From NCBI RefSeq assembly GCF_029360765.1, contig NZ_JARKNA010000002.1:493334-557333 (forward strand): a stretch of 64,000 nucleotides of DNA, given 5' to 3'. Below, piece after piece: positions 8,177-18,678 of this stretch (within the stretch, counting starts at the first letter, position 1; every line of letters starts with the position of its first letter). This stretch comes from Terrimonas pollutisoli. GTDB lineage: Bacteria > Bacteroidota > Bacteroidia > Chitinophagales > Chitinophagaceae. A model generated the notes under the pieces. The model was given only the letters and a program-made list of their open reading frames with translations, was not told where the DNA came from and made no database searches. The position numbers and the translations under genes were made by a program.

Positions 8177-10654
8177 ATGCATAAAATTTTTTTCCGGAAA
8201 AGCCGCAATGTCGTTTTTTTCTTTTGCTGTGTTCTGGTCAGCAAGAACTCCATAGCGCAGGATGATTATTATTTTACCCGGGGTTTATCGGTTAACGGCG
8301 TTCATCGCTATGGCAGGGAAGCGCTATACCAGGACAAACTGGCCTATAAGCTTTATACGAAAACGTTGGAAACTCCTGGAGAAGGAAAATCATTGGGTGA
8401 GAAAAATGACAAAGGCGAAGAGATCAAATGGCAGCCGGTAAAAGCCGACTCGGCCAATCGCTTCCGTGGTAGAGGATTTGGCGGTGGTGGCGGCTATCTT
8501 TATTTTACTTATACCGCTGAAAAAGCAAAAACAGCTCTACTGAATATAAGCGGTAACAGCGGGGTGTTTTTTAATAGCGAGTTGCATGCAGGTGATCCAT
8601 ACAACTCCGGCTGGCTCTACATTCCTGTGAAATTAAAAAAAGGATTGAATGAGTTGTACGTCCGTTCAGGTGGCATGATGACGGTTAAATTAGTTTTTCC
8701 TACTCAACCTATCCAGGTAAATACCGGTGATCCTACTCTGCCTTTTATTGTTTTAGGTAACGGTAACCAGTCCTTAAAAGCAGCCGTAGTAGTGATCAAC
8801 GCCTCTGCTGCTACACTGAAAAATTATGAAATCAAAAGTTTTATTGCGGGAAGAGAATTAACGACTGCCATCCCCGATATCCCGGCGATGACAACCCGCA
8901 AGGTAATATTTGAATTTAGCAGTGAAGGCATTTCAACAAAAGGTCAGCATGAATGTGTAATCCATCTGCAATACAAAGGCAAAGTTGTGGATGAAAAAAA
9001 GATTATGATCGATGCTGTAGAACCTGGCGACAAATACAGTGAAACTTTCGTGAGTGAAATTGACGGCAGCCTGCAATATTATGCGGTGACACCACAATCA
9101 CCATCCGGACCGCAACAGTCATCGGCCTTGTTTTTATCGGTTCATGGTGCCGGGGTGGAAGCAATAGGACAGGCAAGGGCTTACCGGCAAAAAGACTGGG
9201 GAACATTGGTGGCTGCTACCAATCGCCGGCCCCGGGGATTTAATTGGGAAGATTGGGGTCGCCTGGATGCTTTGGAAGTGCTGAGTATTGCGAAGCAAAA
9301 GTTACAGCCGGATCCCAAACAGGTTTATCTCACCGGTCATTCGATGGGCGGTCATGGCACCTGGTTTTTAGGGGCCACTTACCCGGATAAATGGGCGGCC
9401 ATTGCACCCTGTGCGGGTTATCCGACTTTAAAGGAATATGGCTCTGCCGATGGATTGATCCCCGCCAAAGGCGCTTCTGAAATGGAGCAGTTATTACTAC
9501 GTGCCAGCAATCAAAGTGATGTGCCAAGGCTGGCTTCCAATTATAAATCGCTGGGTGTATATATTTTTCACGGCGACTCTGATCGTACCGTGTCGGTAAA
9601 CTATGCACGACAAATGAGAAAGCTGCTAGCCGATTTTCATTCGGATATGAGTTATTATGAATACCCCGGTGGCGAACATTGGTTTGGTGATCAGAGTGTA
9701 GATTGGAAGCCGATTTTTGATTTTTTCAAATGGCATAGCATTGCGCCTGACAGCACCGTCGATAATATTGATTTTACAACAGCGAGCCCGGGTATTTCAT
9801 CTTCATATCGATGGGTATCTGTTGAACAGCAGGCATATCCTTTACAATACAGCCGTATCCGGTTAAGCAGAAATAAAAGAAATAACAGCATCACAGGCTC
9901 GACAGAAAATATTCGTTTGCTAAAACTAAAGGTGGATCAATTTGGCAGTAATGCGCAAGTAAAAATCTGGCTGGACAGCTTGAATGCAATACCATACACG
10001 ACCAAAACAAAGGATGATAGTATTCTTCTTGTTCGCCAGGATAATCAATGGATGATTACCGGCAAAGCTCCTGCAGAAGAAAAGGGACCGCAACGTTATG
10101 GAACTTTTAAAGAACCATTTAATCACCGGATGGTCTTTGTATATGGAACCAACGGAAATGCCGAAGAAAATAAATGGAATCTTAGCAAGGCAAAATATGA
10201 TGCGGAAACCTGGTATTATCGCGGCAATGGTGCGGTGGACATTATCGCCGATAAAGAGTATTCAGCAAAATATGCTGGCAGAAATGTCATCATCTATGGC
10301 AATGCTACCACCAATAGTGTTTTCAACAAATTGTTGAGCGATTGTCCGCTAAAAATTGAACGCAATAAAGTGACCGTTGGCAATGAGAGCTGGCAGGGAG
10401 ACGATCTTGCTGTGTATTTTACCTGGCCAATGAAAGGATCGGCAATTCATTCAGTAGGGGTGGTTGCCGGCACAGGATTGAAAGGTATGCAGGCTGCCAA
10501 TGCAAACCAGTATTTTGCCGGCGCCAGTGGTTTTCCCGATTTTATGGTCTTTCAGTTGGACATGTTGCAACAGGGATCAAAGGCGATAAAAATGGCTGGC
10601 TTTTTTGATAATCAATGGAAACTTTCCGCTGATAATTTTATTATAAATAAATAA
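8177..10654 (+). CDS. Secreted prolyl oligopeptidase-like / alpha-beta hydrolase
   Basis: Signal peptide; nucleophile motif GHSMGGHGTWFLG; HGDSDRTV...GGEHWFGD for Asp/His. Confidence 0.8.
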   Translation: MHKIFFRKSRNVVFFFCCVLVSKNSIAQDDYYFTRGLSVNGVHRYGREALYQDKLAYKLYTKTLETPGEGKSLGEKNDKGEEIKWQPVKADSANRFRGRGFGGGGGYLYFTYTAEKAKTALLNISGNSGVFFNSELHAGDPYNSGWLYIPVKLKKGLNELYVRSGGMMTVKLVFPTQPIQVNTGDPTLPFIVLGNGNQSLKAAVVVINASAATLKNYEIKSFIAGRELTTAIPDIPAMTTRKVIFEFSSEGISTKGQHECVIHLQYKGKVVDEKKIMIDAVEPGDKYSETFVSEIDGSLQYYAVTPQSPSGPQQSSALFLSVHGAGVEAIGQARAYRQKDWGTLVAATNRRPRGFNWEDWGRLDALEVLSIAKQKLQPDPKQVYLTGHSMGGHGTWFLGATYPDKWAAIAPCAGYPTLKEYGSADGLIPAKGASEMEQLLLRASNQSDVPRLASNYKSLGVYIFHGDSDRTVSVNYARQMRKLLADFHSDMSYYEYPGGEHWFGDQSVDWKPIFDFFKWHSIAPDSTVDNIDFTTASPGISSSYRWVSVEQQAYPLQYSRIRLSRNKRNNSITGSTENIRLLKLKVDQFGSNAQVKIWLDSLNAIPYTTKTKDDSILLVRQDNQWMITGKAPAEEKGPQRYGTFKEPFNHRMVFVYGTNGNAEENKWNLSKAKYDAETWYYRGNGAVDIIADKEYSAKYAGRNVIIYGNATTNSVFNKLLSDCPLKIERNKVTVGNESWQGDDLAVYFTWPMKGSAIHSVGVVAGTGLKGMQAANANQYFAGASGFPDFMVFQLDMLQQGSKAIKMAGFFDNQWKLSADNFIINK

Positions 10655-10774
10655 CAATATTTCGTTCGGAAAGCAGCCAGTTAAAATTGGAGAAATATTA
10701 GTCATAATAAGTACAGCGCTATTGCCCGGCTGCTCTTAGCTTTGAATTTCGGATCAGTTTAAAAAAAAGTAATT

Positions 10775-11710
10775 ATGAATAAAACAATTTGGGAAGGTGT
10801 TTTTCCGGCGATGCTCACGCCATTTACAGCCAATGATACTATTGATTTTGGTTTGTTTGAAAAAAATATCCAGGCACAACTTGAAGCAGGAGTGGAAGGG
10901 CTTATTTTAGGTGGTTCCCTGGGTGAAGGAAGTACCCTGGAACAGGACGAAAAAATTCAGTTGTTGATTTATGCAACGGAAACGGTCAAAAAAGAAGTTC
11001 CTGTTGTATTAACGATTGCAGAACAGGCAACCCGTGCCGCCATTAAACTGGCGCAAGAGGCGGAGAAAAACGGGGCTTCCGGTTTAATGATTCTACCACC
11101 CATGCGTTACAAAGCTGATGACAGGGAAACCGTGGAGTATTTTAAGACCATTGCAGCCAATACGTCGTTGCCGATCATGATCTACAATAACCCGGTTGAC
11201 TATAAAATCGAAGTCACCCTGGATATGTTTGAGGAATTAGCAAAATGTCCCACGATTCAATATGTAAAAGAATCAACAAGGGATGTAACCAATATTACCA
11301 GGATGCGCAATCGTTTCGGTAATCGTTACAAATTGTTCTGCGGTGTCGATACGATTGTAATGGAAGAATTGATGTTGGGAGCCGATGGCATTGTAGGCGG
11401 ATTAGTAGATGCCTTTCCCAAAGAGACCGTAGCTATTTATAAATTGGTAAAAGCAGAGCGTTACAAGGAAGCGTTGGATATTTATCGTTGGTTCCTGCCT
11501 TTGTTGGAATTGGACATTCATCCCAAGCTGGTACAATATATTAAGCTGGCCGCAACGCAAACCGGTCTTTGCAGCGAATATGTAAGAGCTCCAAGATTGG
11601 TGTTGCAGGGAAAAGAAAGAGAAACAGTATTAACAACGATCAACAAAGCCATTGTTTCACGTCCCGCATTGCCTGATTATTTAAAATTACAGGCTGCGGT
11701 AAATGCCTGA
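10775..11710 (+). CDS. Dihydrodipicolinate synthase family protein, probable 1-pyrroline-4-hydroxy-2-carboxylate deaminase by context
   Basis: GGSLGEGSTL, MIYNNPVDYK, QYVKEST (Schiff-base Lys); next to hydroxyproline epimerase. Confidence 0.8.
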   Translation: MNKTIWEGVFPAMLTPFTANDTIDFGLFEKNIQAQLEAGVEGLILGGSLGEGSTLEQDEKIQLLIYATETVKKEVPVVLTIAEQATRAAIKLAQEAEKNGASGLMILPPMRYKADDRETVEYFKTIAANTSLPIMIYNNPVDYKIEVTLDMFEELAKCPTIQYVKESTRDVTNITRMRNRFGNRYKLFCGVDTIVMEELMLGADGIVGGLVDAFPKETVAIYKLVKAERYKEALDIYRWFLPLLELDIHPKLVQYIKLAATQTGLCSEYVRAPRLVLQGKERETVLTTINKAIVSRPALPDYLKLQAAVNA

Positions 11711-11782
11711 ATCTTTTGATTCTCGTATGAAGTACTTGTCTTTTCACTTTTGCCTTTTCACTTTTGAGTTCTGTTTTTAATT

Positions 11783-12784
11783 ATGTCGTCTAAAACTTTT
11801 TTTTGTATTGATGCTCATACCTGTGGTAACCCTGTTCGTGTTGTAGCCGGTGGTGGTCCTTTCCTGGAGGGACAGAGCATGATGGATAAGCGGCTACATT
11901 TTTTAAAGGAATATGACTGGATACGCAAGGGACTGATGTTTGAGCCACGTGGTCATGATATGATGAGCGGAAGCATCTTATATCCACCACATGATGAACA
12001 GAATGATGTTGGCGTCCTGTTCATTGAAACAAGTGGTTGCCTGCCCATGTGCGGACATGGTACTATCGGCACCGTCACCATTGCAATTGAAGAAGGATTG
12101 ATTACCCCTAAAATACCGGGCAAACTGCGTTTGGAAACACCGGCAGGTTTAGTATTGGTCGAGTATCATCAGGAAGGGAAAAAGGTTAAGTCCGTTAAGC
12201 TCACGAATGTAAAATCATTTTTAGCGGCTGAAGGTCTTGAAGTAGAATGTCCTGAACTGGGAACAATAAAGGTGGATGTGGCCTATGGCGGTAATTTTTA
12301 TGCGATTGTTGATCCACAGGAAAATTTTCCGGGACTTGAGAATTATAAAGCCGACCAGTTGATTGCGTGGAGCCGTGTATGCCGCGAACGTTTAAATCAA
12401 ACGTATTCATTCATACATCCGGAGAATGAGCACATCAAAGGATTGAGTCATTTATTATGGACCGGTAAAACTATTTCGCCTGATGCCACCGCCCGTAATG
12501 CCGTGTTTTATGGTGATAAAGCCATTGACCGGTCGCCCTGTGGCACGGGGACATCTGCAAGAATGGCCCAATGGTTTGCTAAAGGAAAATTGAGAAAGGG
12601 TGATAAGTTTGTACACGAAAGTATTATCGGTTCGCAATTTATTGGCCGGATAGAAGAAGAAACGACTGTGGGTGATAAACCGGCCATTGTTCCGTCCATT
12701 GAAGGTTGGGCCATTGTATACGGGTATAACAATATAAAAATTGATGATGACGATCCATATGCGCATGGGTTCCAGGTGATATAA
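11783..12784 (+). CDS. 4-hydroxyproline 2-epimerase (proline racemase family)
   Basis: Both catalytic Cys motifs: LPMCGHGTIG and DRSPCGTGTSARMA. Confidence 0.88.
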   Translation: MSSKTFFCIDAHTCGNPVRVVAGGGPFLEGQSMMDKRLHFLKEYDWIRKGLMFEPRGHDMMSGSILYPPHDEQNDVGVLFIETSGCLPMCGHGTIGTVTIAIEEGLITPKIPGKLRLETPAGLVLVEYHQEGKKVKSVKLTNVKSFLAAEGLEVECPELGTIKVDVAYGGNFYAIVDPQENFPGLENYKADQLIAWSRVCRERLNQTYSFIHPENEHIKGLSHLLWTGKTISPDATARNAVFYGDKAIDRSPCGTGTSARMAQWFAKGKLRKGDKFVHESIIGSQFIGRIEEETTVGDKPAIVPSIEGWAIVYGYNNIKIDDDDPYAHGFQVI

Positions 12785-12793
12785 AACCCCCAA

Positions 12794-12805
12794 CCCCTAA
12801 AGGGG
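12794..12805. repeat. CCCCTAAAGGGG hairpin followed by CTTTAA
   Basis: Read directly, intergenic after epimerase. Confidence 0.6.
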
Positions 12806-12911
12806 CTTTAATGAGACTCCGGAACTTTCAAAACCATAATTGCAAGAAGATTGTTTGATGGTCAGGGAAATGAAAATTTCAACATTAATCGGAAGATATA
12901 AATTATAAGAT

Positions 12912-14162
12912 TTGAAAAATGTTATTGTAATAGGCGGTGGTATCATTGGTTTGAGTGCAGCTTATTATTTACGTCAATCAGGTCACCAGGTAACGGTGAT
13001 TGATAAAGGTGATCTGCTGGATAATTGTTCCTACGGCAATGCCGGTTATGTTTGTCCCAGCCATTTTATTCCGCTGGCCACACCCGGTATTGTATGGCAA
13101 GGATTGAAATGGATGTTCAATTCAAGAAGTCCTTTTTATGTACAACCTGCATTGAACAGTGCGCTGATCAACTGGGGAATAAATTTTGTAAAAAGCGCAA
13201 CGAACAAACATGTTGAAAAATCAGCTGTTCCCTTACGGGATATCGCTATATTCAGTCAACTGGAATATCAATCGTGGATGAACACACCCGGTTTTGATTT
13301 TTCGTACGAGAAAAAAGGATTGCTGGAGGTGTTTCAGACGCGGCCGGTGGGAGAGCATGCCAAACACACGGTAGATAAAGCAAAAGAATTGGGACTGGAT
13401 GTGGCGCTATTAAGTTATGAAGAACTGCAGGCTTTAGAACCGCATACTAAGATCAATGGTCTCGGTGCGATACACTTTAAAGGTGATGCACATTTATATC
13501 CTAATAAACTGATGACCGCTTTGCTGGATCAGTTGAAAAAAATGAACGTGAATTTTGTCAGCCAGGAAGCGGTGACGAAATTTGAAAAGAACGGCACACA
13601 AGTCAAAAAAGTGATCACAGATAAGAAGGCTTATGAGGCAGATGAGTTTGTTATTGCGACAGGGTCATGGAGCCGGGAGATAGCTGCCCTCGCCGATGCA
13701 AAAATTTCCCTAATGCCGGGACGAGGGTATTCTGTCACGCTGGAAAATTCACCTTATTATCTCAATCACCCGGCCGTGCTGATGGAAGGACGGGTAGCCA
13801 TCACACCAATGGATGGTAACAAAATACGCTTCGGCGGTACGATGGAAGTCGTGCCCACCAAAACACCGCCGCGTTACAATAGGGTAGAAGGCATATTAAA
13901 TGCAGTAAAAAGATTTTTACCAGAATTTGATATTGCCATGCCTTCGACTGATAAAATCTGGTATGGATACCGTCCCTGTTCGGCAGATGGATTGCCTTAT
14001 ATTGGTCGCATCAAAAAATATAAAAATGTAGTAGTGGCAACCGGCCATGCCATGATTGGTCTCAGTCTCGGTGCAGGTACCGGCAAGCTGGTAGGTGAAT
14101 TGGTGGATGAAAAGAAAACGAGTTTGGATTTAAGTCCGTTTGAGGTGGAGAGATTTGGATAA
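12912..14162 (+). CDS. FAD-dependent D-amino acid (D-hydroxyproline) dehydrogenase, DadA-like; TTG start
   Basis: VIVIGGGIIGLSAAYYLRQSGHQVTVIDKG (FAD Rossmann); C-terminal PYIGRIKKYKNVVVATGHAMIGLSLGAGTGKLV. Confidence 0.85.
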   Translation: MKNVIVIGGGIIGLSAAYYLRQSGHQVTVIDKGDLLDNCSYGNAGYVCPSHFIPLATPGIVWQGLKWMFNSRSPFYVQPALNSALINWGINFVKSATNKHVEKSAVPLRDIAIFSQLEYQSWMNTPGFDFSYEKKGLLEVFQTRPVGEHAKHTVDKAKELGLDVALLSYEELQALEPHTKINGLGAIHFKGDAHLYPNKLMTALLDQLKKMNVNFVSQEAVTKFEKNGTQVKKVITDKKAYEADEFVIATGSWSREIAALADAKISLMPGRGYSVTLENSPYYLNHPAVLMEGRVAITPMDGNKIRFGGTMEVVPTKTPPRYNRVEGILNAVKRFLPEFDIAMPSTDKIWYGYRPCSADGLPYIGRIKKYKNVVVATGHAMIGLSLGAGTGKLVGELVDEKKTSLDLSPFEVERFG

Positions 14163-14173
14163 AAGAAATTAGT

Positions 14174-14413
14174 ATGAAATATCTTCTTTATGATAGCAAA
14201 TGGATTGAATGGATTTGTAGAATTTTAATTTCTTTAAACCTGGTTATCCCTGGCTTTACTTATTCAAGTCATTTTTATCCGCTGAATGTTTTAATAATTA
14301 CATTAATGGGGTTTTGGCTATACCTTTTCAAGGTCAAAATAATCTCATTGTTATTCCTGTTATTTGCTCTTTATATTAATTATGAACATTGGGGAATGCC
14401 ATACAGCGAATAA
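14174..14413 (+). CDS. Small hypothetical membrane protein
   Basis: 79 aa, largely hydrophobic. Confidence 0.4.
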   Translation: MKYLLYDSKWIEWICRILISLNLVIPGFTYSSHFYPLNVLIITLMGFWLYLFKVKIISLLFLLFALYINYEHWGMPYSE

Positions 14414-14440
14414 CTTGATTTTAGCCCCAATAAATTTTCT

Positions 14441-15793
14441 TTATGAACCTGTTAGTTCATTCCAAATGACATCATACACATCGGTTGCCCTTACCTGCTG
14501 ATCTTTTACTTTATCAGCCACTAATACAGCATGATTTTTTTTATCTGCTTCCAGTCTTCCGTGTGATCCTTTTACCAGTGTTGCATCAAGGGGAATAACG
14601 TCCATCACATAGCGTAAGGCTAACTTTTTTCTTAATAGTTTATAGCCAGCCCTTGCTTTGGATGTCATAAATAATTCAACCGGGTCATAGCCGGGCTTTT
14701 TATGAATGTCTACCACTCTTGCATAATCGGGAGCTTTTGCATCGTCCAGCCAGAAATAATAGGTAAACCAGCTTTGTTTATCGGCAACAGCCACTAAATC
14801 GCCGGACCGTTCATGGTCGATATGATACTGTCGTTGCTCCTCTTTATCCAAAATCAACTGTACCCCGGGTACTTGTTTGATTATTTTTTTTACTTCGTCA
14901 GTCAGCGATTTATCGTTTACATAAATATGTGCCACCTGGTGATCAGCCACAGCAAATGCTTTCGAAGCACCGGCATCTAACAGTTCAAGGCCACGTTCGG
15001 TTCTTATTTGCAGCAAACCATTTTTGCGTAGCTCCCTGTTAAGATGTATTGGACGGCTCACATTCGTAATGCCATACTCCGACAGTAAAATGATCTTTGC
15101 GTTTTTAGTAGTATAATGATTCACCAATTGCTCGACTACTTTATCGATTTCAGCCAGATCTTTTGCAATAGCCGAAATATCCTGACCAAATTTTTGCAAA
15201 CAATAATCCAAATGTGGCAGATAGATCAGCGTTAATGTCGGGTCATATTTTTTATCCGTATAAATCGATGCGTCGGCGATCCATTGGGTGGATGAAATAT
15301 CCGTAGCCGGTCCCCAGAATTTAAATAAAGGAAATTGTCCCAGTTCTTTTTGCAATTCATCTCTTAACTCCGCCGGGTGCGAATAACAATCCGGTATTTT
15401 TCTGCCATCCGCTAAATAATTCGGCCTCGGCGTTACAGAATAATCAGCACCCGAATACATATTATACCACCAAAACATTTTGGAACAGGTAAATGAAGGA
15501 TCGGCCCTTTTTGCCCGTTCCCAAATTTTTTCAGCCAGCACTAATTTGTTGGATTGCTTCCAGAATTTTATTTCACTGTCAGTCTCATCGTACCAGCCAT
15601 TGCCAACTATGCCATGTTCTGCGGGCCATTTACCTGTGACAAAAGTCGATTGTACCGAAGTGGTGACGGCCGGTAGCATCGGTTCGATCGTATTCAACCC
15701 TTTTTCGGTAGTATATTTTTTTAGAAAAGGAGTATGCTCATTGATCAGCGAAGAAGACAATCCTACAATATCGATGACAACGGTTTTGTGCAT
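14441..15793 (-). CDS. eboF: EboF-like alkaline phosphatase superfamily (nucleotide pyrophosphatase/phosphodiesterase) protein
   Basis: VVIDIVGLSSSLI...LPAVTTSVQSTFVTGKWPAEHGIVGNGWYD; cluster context. Confidence 0.8.
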   Translation of the reverse strand: MHKTVVIDIVGLSSSLINEHTPFLKKYTTEKGLNTIEPMLPAVTTSVQSTFVTGKWPAEHGIVGNGWYDETDSEIKFWKQSNKLVLAEKIWERAKRADPSFTCSKMFWWYNMYSGADYSVTPRPNYLADGRKIPDCYSHPAELRDELQKELGQFPLFKFWGPATDISSTQWIADASIYTDKKYDPTLTLIYLPHLDYCLQKFGQDISAIAKDLAEIDKVVEQLVNHYTTKNAKIILLSEYGITNVSRPIHLNRELRKNGLLQIRTERGLELLDAGASKAFAVADHQVAHIYVNDKSLTDEVKKIIKQVPGVQLILDKEEQRQYHIDHERSGDLVAVADKQSWFTYYFWLDDAKAPDYARVVDIHKKPGYDPVELFMTSKARAGYKLLRKKLALRYVMDVIPLDATLVKGSHGRLEADKKNHAVLVADKVKDQQVRATDVYDVIWNELTGS

Positions 15794-15831
15794 GGTGAAA
15801 CGGATGGTTTAAAGTTATAGGTTCATAAATT

Positions 15832-15871
15832 GTTACCAGTTACCTGTTGCTTGTTACTGGTAACCGGTAAC
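15832..15871. repeat. Inverted repeat GTTACCAGTTACC-N14-GGTAACCGGTAAC between eboE and eboF
   Basis: 13-bp arms, one mismatch. Confidence 0.8.
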
Positions 15872-15900
15872 ATGGCGTATGCAATGCAATCAACACGGCG

Positions 15901-17118
15901 CTAGGAAACCTGGAGCTCTAAATTTTCCCGCACCCATTCCAATTCGCGGATGATGGAATCGGTTATAGTCAGCTTTAATGAGTCGGGTAATACTTCCCAG
16001 GTATAAGTTTCAATTTCCAGGTGATTGGTCATTCGTTGCTGCTTATGATAGTTTAATACCGTAACAATATCCTGTTGAGTTGATTGCAACACACCAAAGT
16101 TTTCTACAAAAATCGGTACATGAAAATGCGAACGCCATTCGATGGCGGAAGGGTTGGCTGCATCTTTCAACGCATCGGGCAGATCCCGGTATTTTTTAAA
16201 ACTTCCATCCTGCTGCAACGCAATCACCTGGTGCAGGTAAGTGGATTCATTAAACTGTTTAAACGCATTCATTACTTCGCCTCTTTCGGCAGTCGTTGAT
16301 GAAAGCCTTGCTTTCAATGCAGCACTGATCTGTATCTTACCAATGCGGATATTTTTTTGCTTCAATAAATCAATCACCTGCCGGTGATCCTCGAACCCAA
16401 CCGCAAAATGACAAATATCATAACAGAGTTGAATATGCTCCTTGATTGTAGCTGTTGCTTTTTCAGTGGTCCAGTTAAATCGCTCCGTCAATAACGGCAC
16501 ACCGATTGGCAAAAGATAATTATCATACCATCGAATAAATTCCATCCCGGTTTCGAGCAGGCCATCGGGTTCAGGCTCTATGTCGATGTGAATGGATTCT
16601 CCCGTCTTGGTTTTAATGCTGATGAGTTCCAATACAACTTCAAGCAAACGACTTGTTGTTTCTTTAAAAATATCATCCAGTTGATCAGCATCATGCCAAT
16701 GGCGATACGAAAGCGGTGAGGTAGAGATACCTCCATCGATCCCTTCAGGAAGAAGAACGGATAAAATATTGGCTAAACGAATAGTATAATCAACCCGATC
16801 TTGTGTGGACCAGTCAGGTTCATGAACTTTGTCTTTTACAACGGTATGATGAAAGTTGCCAAACGGAAAACCATTCATGGTAAAAACATAACAGTCATTG
16901 GCTTTCAGCCAATCAAGAAACGCGGAGAGATTGGTTGATTCCTGGAGATCAAGACTGGCTTTATCAGACAAGCGTAATCCGATTCCAAATGATTTTCCCC
17001 CACTGCATTTTTCTATGATCAGCGGGATATGTTTTTGCAACTCCAAAAAATGTTGTTCCCAGGTTTCGCCGGGGTGAATATTGCTGCAATAAGTCAGATG
17101 TCCGTAGTTGCTGTCCAT
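15901..17118 (-). CDS. eboE: EboE-like metabolite traffic protein / TIM-barrel sugar phosphate isomerase-like
   Basis: LTYCSNIHPGETWEQHF...; overlaps eboD by 25 bp. Confidence 0.85.
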   Translation of the reverse strand: MDSNYGHLTYCSNIHPGETWEQHFLELQKHIPLIIEKCSGGKSFGIGLRLSDKASLDLQESTNLSAFLDWLKANDCYVFTMNGFPFGNFHHTVVKDKVHEPDWSTQDRVDYTIRLANILSVLLPEGIDGGISTSPLSYRHWHDADQLDDIFKETTSRLLEVVLELISIKTKTGESIHIDIEPEPDGLLETGMEFIRWYDNYLLPIGVPLLTERFNWTTEKATATIKEHIQLCYDICHFAVGFEDHRQVIDLLKQKNIRIGKIQISAALKARLSSTTAERGEVMNAFKQFNESTYLHQVIALQQDGSFKKYRDLPDALKDAANPSAIEWRSHFHVPIFVENFGVLQSTQQDIVTVLNYHKQQRMTNHLEIETYTWEVLPDSLKLTITDSIIRELEWVRENLELQVS

Positions 17119-18272
17119 GCCATCCTGTTTTTATTGATCCATTCACTTGATTTTTTTAAAAGCTCCGTATTCAACTCATGTACTTCTTCACCTTCGCCAA
17201 TCGATTTTAAAAGCATAATCGTAAGCTGGCCGCCGAGATGTTCTCTGAATTCATTTAGCCCTGCAATCAATGGACTATTTTCATTTTCAATTTGCATCTG
17301 CGGATGTGTCAACTCGAATCCGAGTTTGCTGATCAGCCCGGTTATTCTTACACAATCCTGTTCTGTTATTTTTCCTGATACAAATGAATACACAGTATCC
17401 AATACGATACCCATTGCGACAGCCTCGCCGTGCAACACGGAAAAATTCGTCAACTGTTCCAGTTTGTGAGCACTCCAGTGACCAAAATCTAATGGCCGGG
17501 ATGAACCCATTTCGAAAGGGTCGCTGCCAGCAATATGTTGCAGGTGCAATTGAGCACATCGCTTGATCAGCCATTTCATGGCGCCCATATCCCGGTTGGC
17601 CAAATTATCCGCTTGCTCTTCCAGCCATTCAAAAAAAGCGGCGTCTTTTATCAGGGCCACTTTAATAGCTTCGGAAATACCACTTCGCCAATTGCGTTCA
17701 TCCAGGGAGGTCAGAAAATGAGCATCATTAAAAACTGCAGCGGGTGGAGCGAAAGTGCCAAGGAAATTTTTTTTGCCAAAAAAGTTGATCCCGTTTTTTA
17801 CGCCGATACCCGAATCGTTTTGCGACAACACAGTTGTTGGAATACGGACATGACGTATACCCCGGTGAGCAACAGCAGCCGCATATCCTGCAATGTCCAA
17901 TAAAGAGCCGCCGCCAATGGCAATAATATAAGAATGCCGGTCGATGCCGTATTGATTGACGGCCGCAATGATCTGATCAAAGGCTTGCTCATTATTTTTG
18001 GATTGCTCGCCGCCCGGAACGAGTATCATATTTTCTATAAGTGACAAAGACGGCAAACCGGAGAGATAAGTTTTTACTTGTGATGGCAAATCAGGATGGT
18101 GATCCACTACGCACTGGTCGAGAACAAATAATAATTTTTTTGTATTGCGTGTTGCGTGTGATAATAAATAATCACGAAGCACCGGGTTATTAGTATCGAA
18201 TAGATGTTCGGTGAAGAAAACTTTGTAGTCAAAACTTACCTGGAATGATTGCTGCAAAAAATCCATATTCAT
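17094..18272 (-). CDS. eboD: EboD-like 3-dehydroquinate synthase family protein
   Basis: GGEQSKN, AIGGGSLLDIAGYAAAVAHRGIRHVRIPTTVLSQNDSGIGVKNGIN, LDFGHWSAHKLEQ, HGEAVAMGI. Confidence 0.9.
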   Translation of the reverse strand: MNMDFLQQSFQVSFDYKVFFTEHLFDTNNPVLRDYLLSHATRNTKKLLFVLDQCVVDHHPDLPSQVKTYLSGLPSLSLIENMILVPGGEQSKNNEQAFDQIIAAVNQYGIDRHSYIIAIGGGSLLDIAGYAAAVAHRGIRHVRIPTTVLSQNDSGIGVKNGINFFGKKNFLGTFAPPAAVFNDAHFLTSLDERNWRSGISEAIKVALIKDAAFFEWLEEQADNLANRDMGAMKWLIKRCAQLHLQHIAGSDPFEMGSSRPLDFGHWSAHKLEQLTNFSVLHGEAVAMGIVLDTVYSFVSGKITEQDCVRITGLISKLGFELTHPQMQIENENSPLIAGLNEFREHLGGQLTIMLLKSIGEGEEVHELNTELLKKSSEWINKNRMAWTATTDI

Positions 18273-18504
18273 CGGGCGAACTTGTATAAGAATCGGTTTA
18301 AAAATACTGTGAACCTATAAAAAAACAGATGAGATGGCAAGGCAAAAGCGAAATTAAGCATTAGCCGGTTAAAACGGGTCGTGGGAGCCTATTCGAGTTG
18401 TCGCTATATCAAGCAGATAAGAATAAACCACAGAGAACAACGAGACGCCAGGGCCGAAGGTGAACGGGGCAATCATCCTTGTGTATCGCTTGTCTTTGTG
18501 GCTC

Positions 18505-18530
18505 GTGGTTAAGTTTTTTTTGAAACACAA
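18505..18530 (+). repeat. 26-bp repeat copy 1 (GTGGTTAAGTTTTTTTTGAAACACAA)
   Basis: 2 mismatches to copy at 18653-18678. Confidence 0.85.
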
Positions 18531-18652
18531 AGTCACGGAGACACAGGGACGCAGGAAAATAAAAGAAAAATCTCCCTGACTCTGTGTCCTGGTGCCTCAG
18601 TGATTCAATGATTCTATCGTACTATATTTCCTGATATGCTTTGCATTACTTA

Positions 18653-18678
18653 GCGGTTAAGTTTTTTTTGAAGCACAA
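18653..18678 (+). repeat. 26-bp repeat copy 2 (GCGGTTAAGTTTTTTTTGAAGCACAA)
   Basis: 2 mismatches to copy at 18505-18530. Confidence 0.85.
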
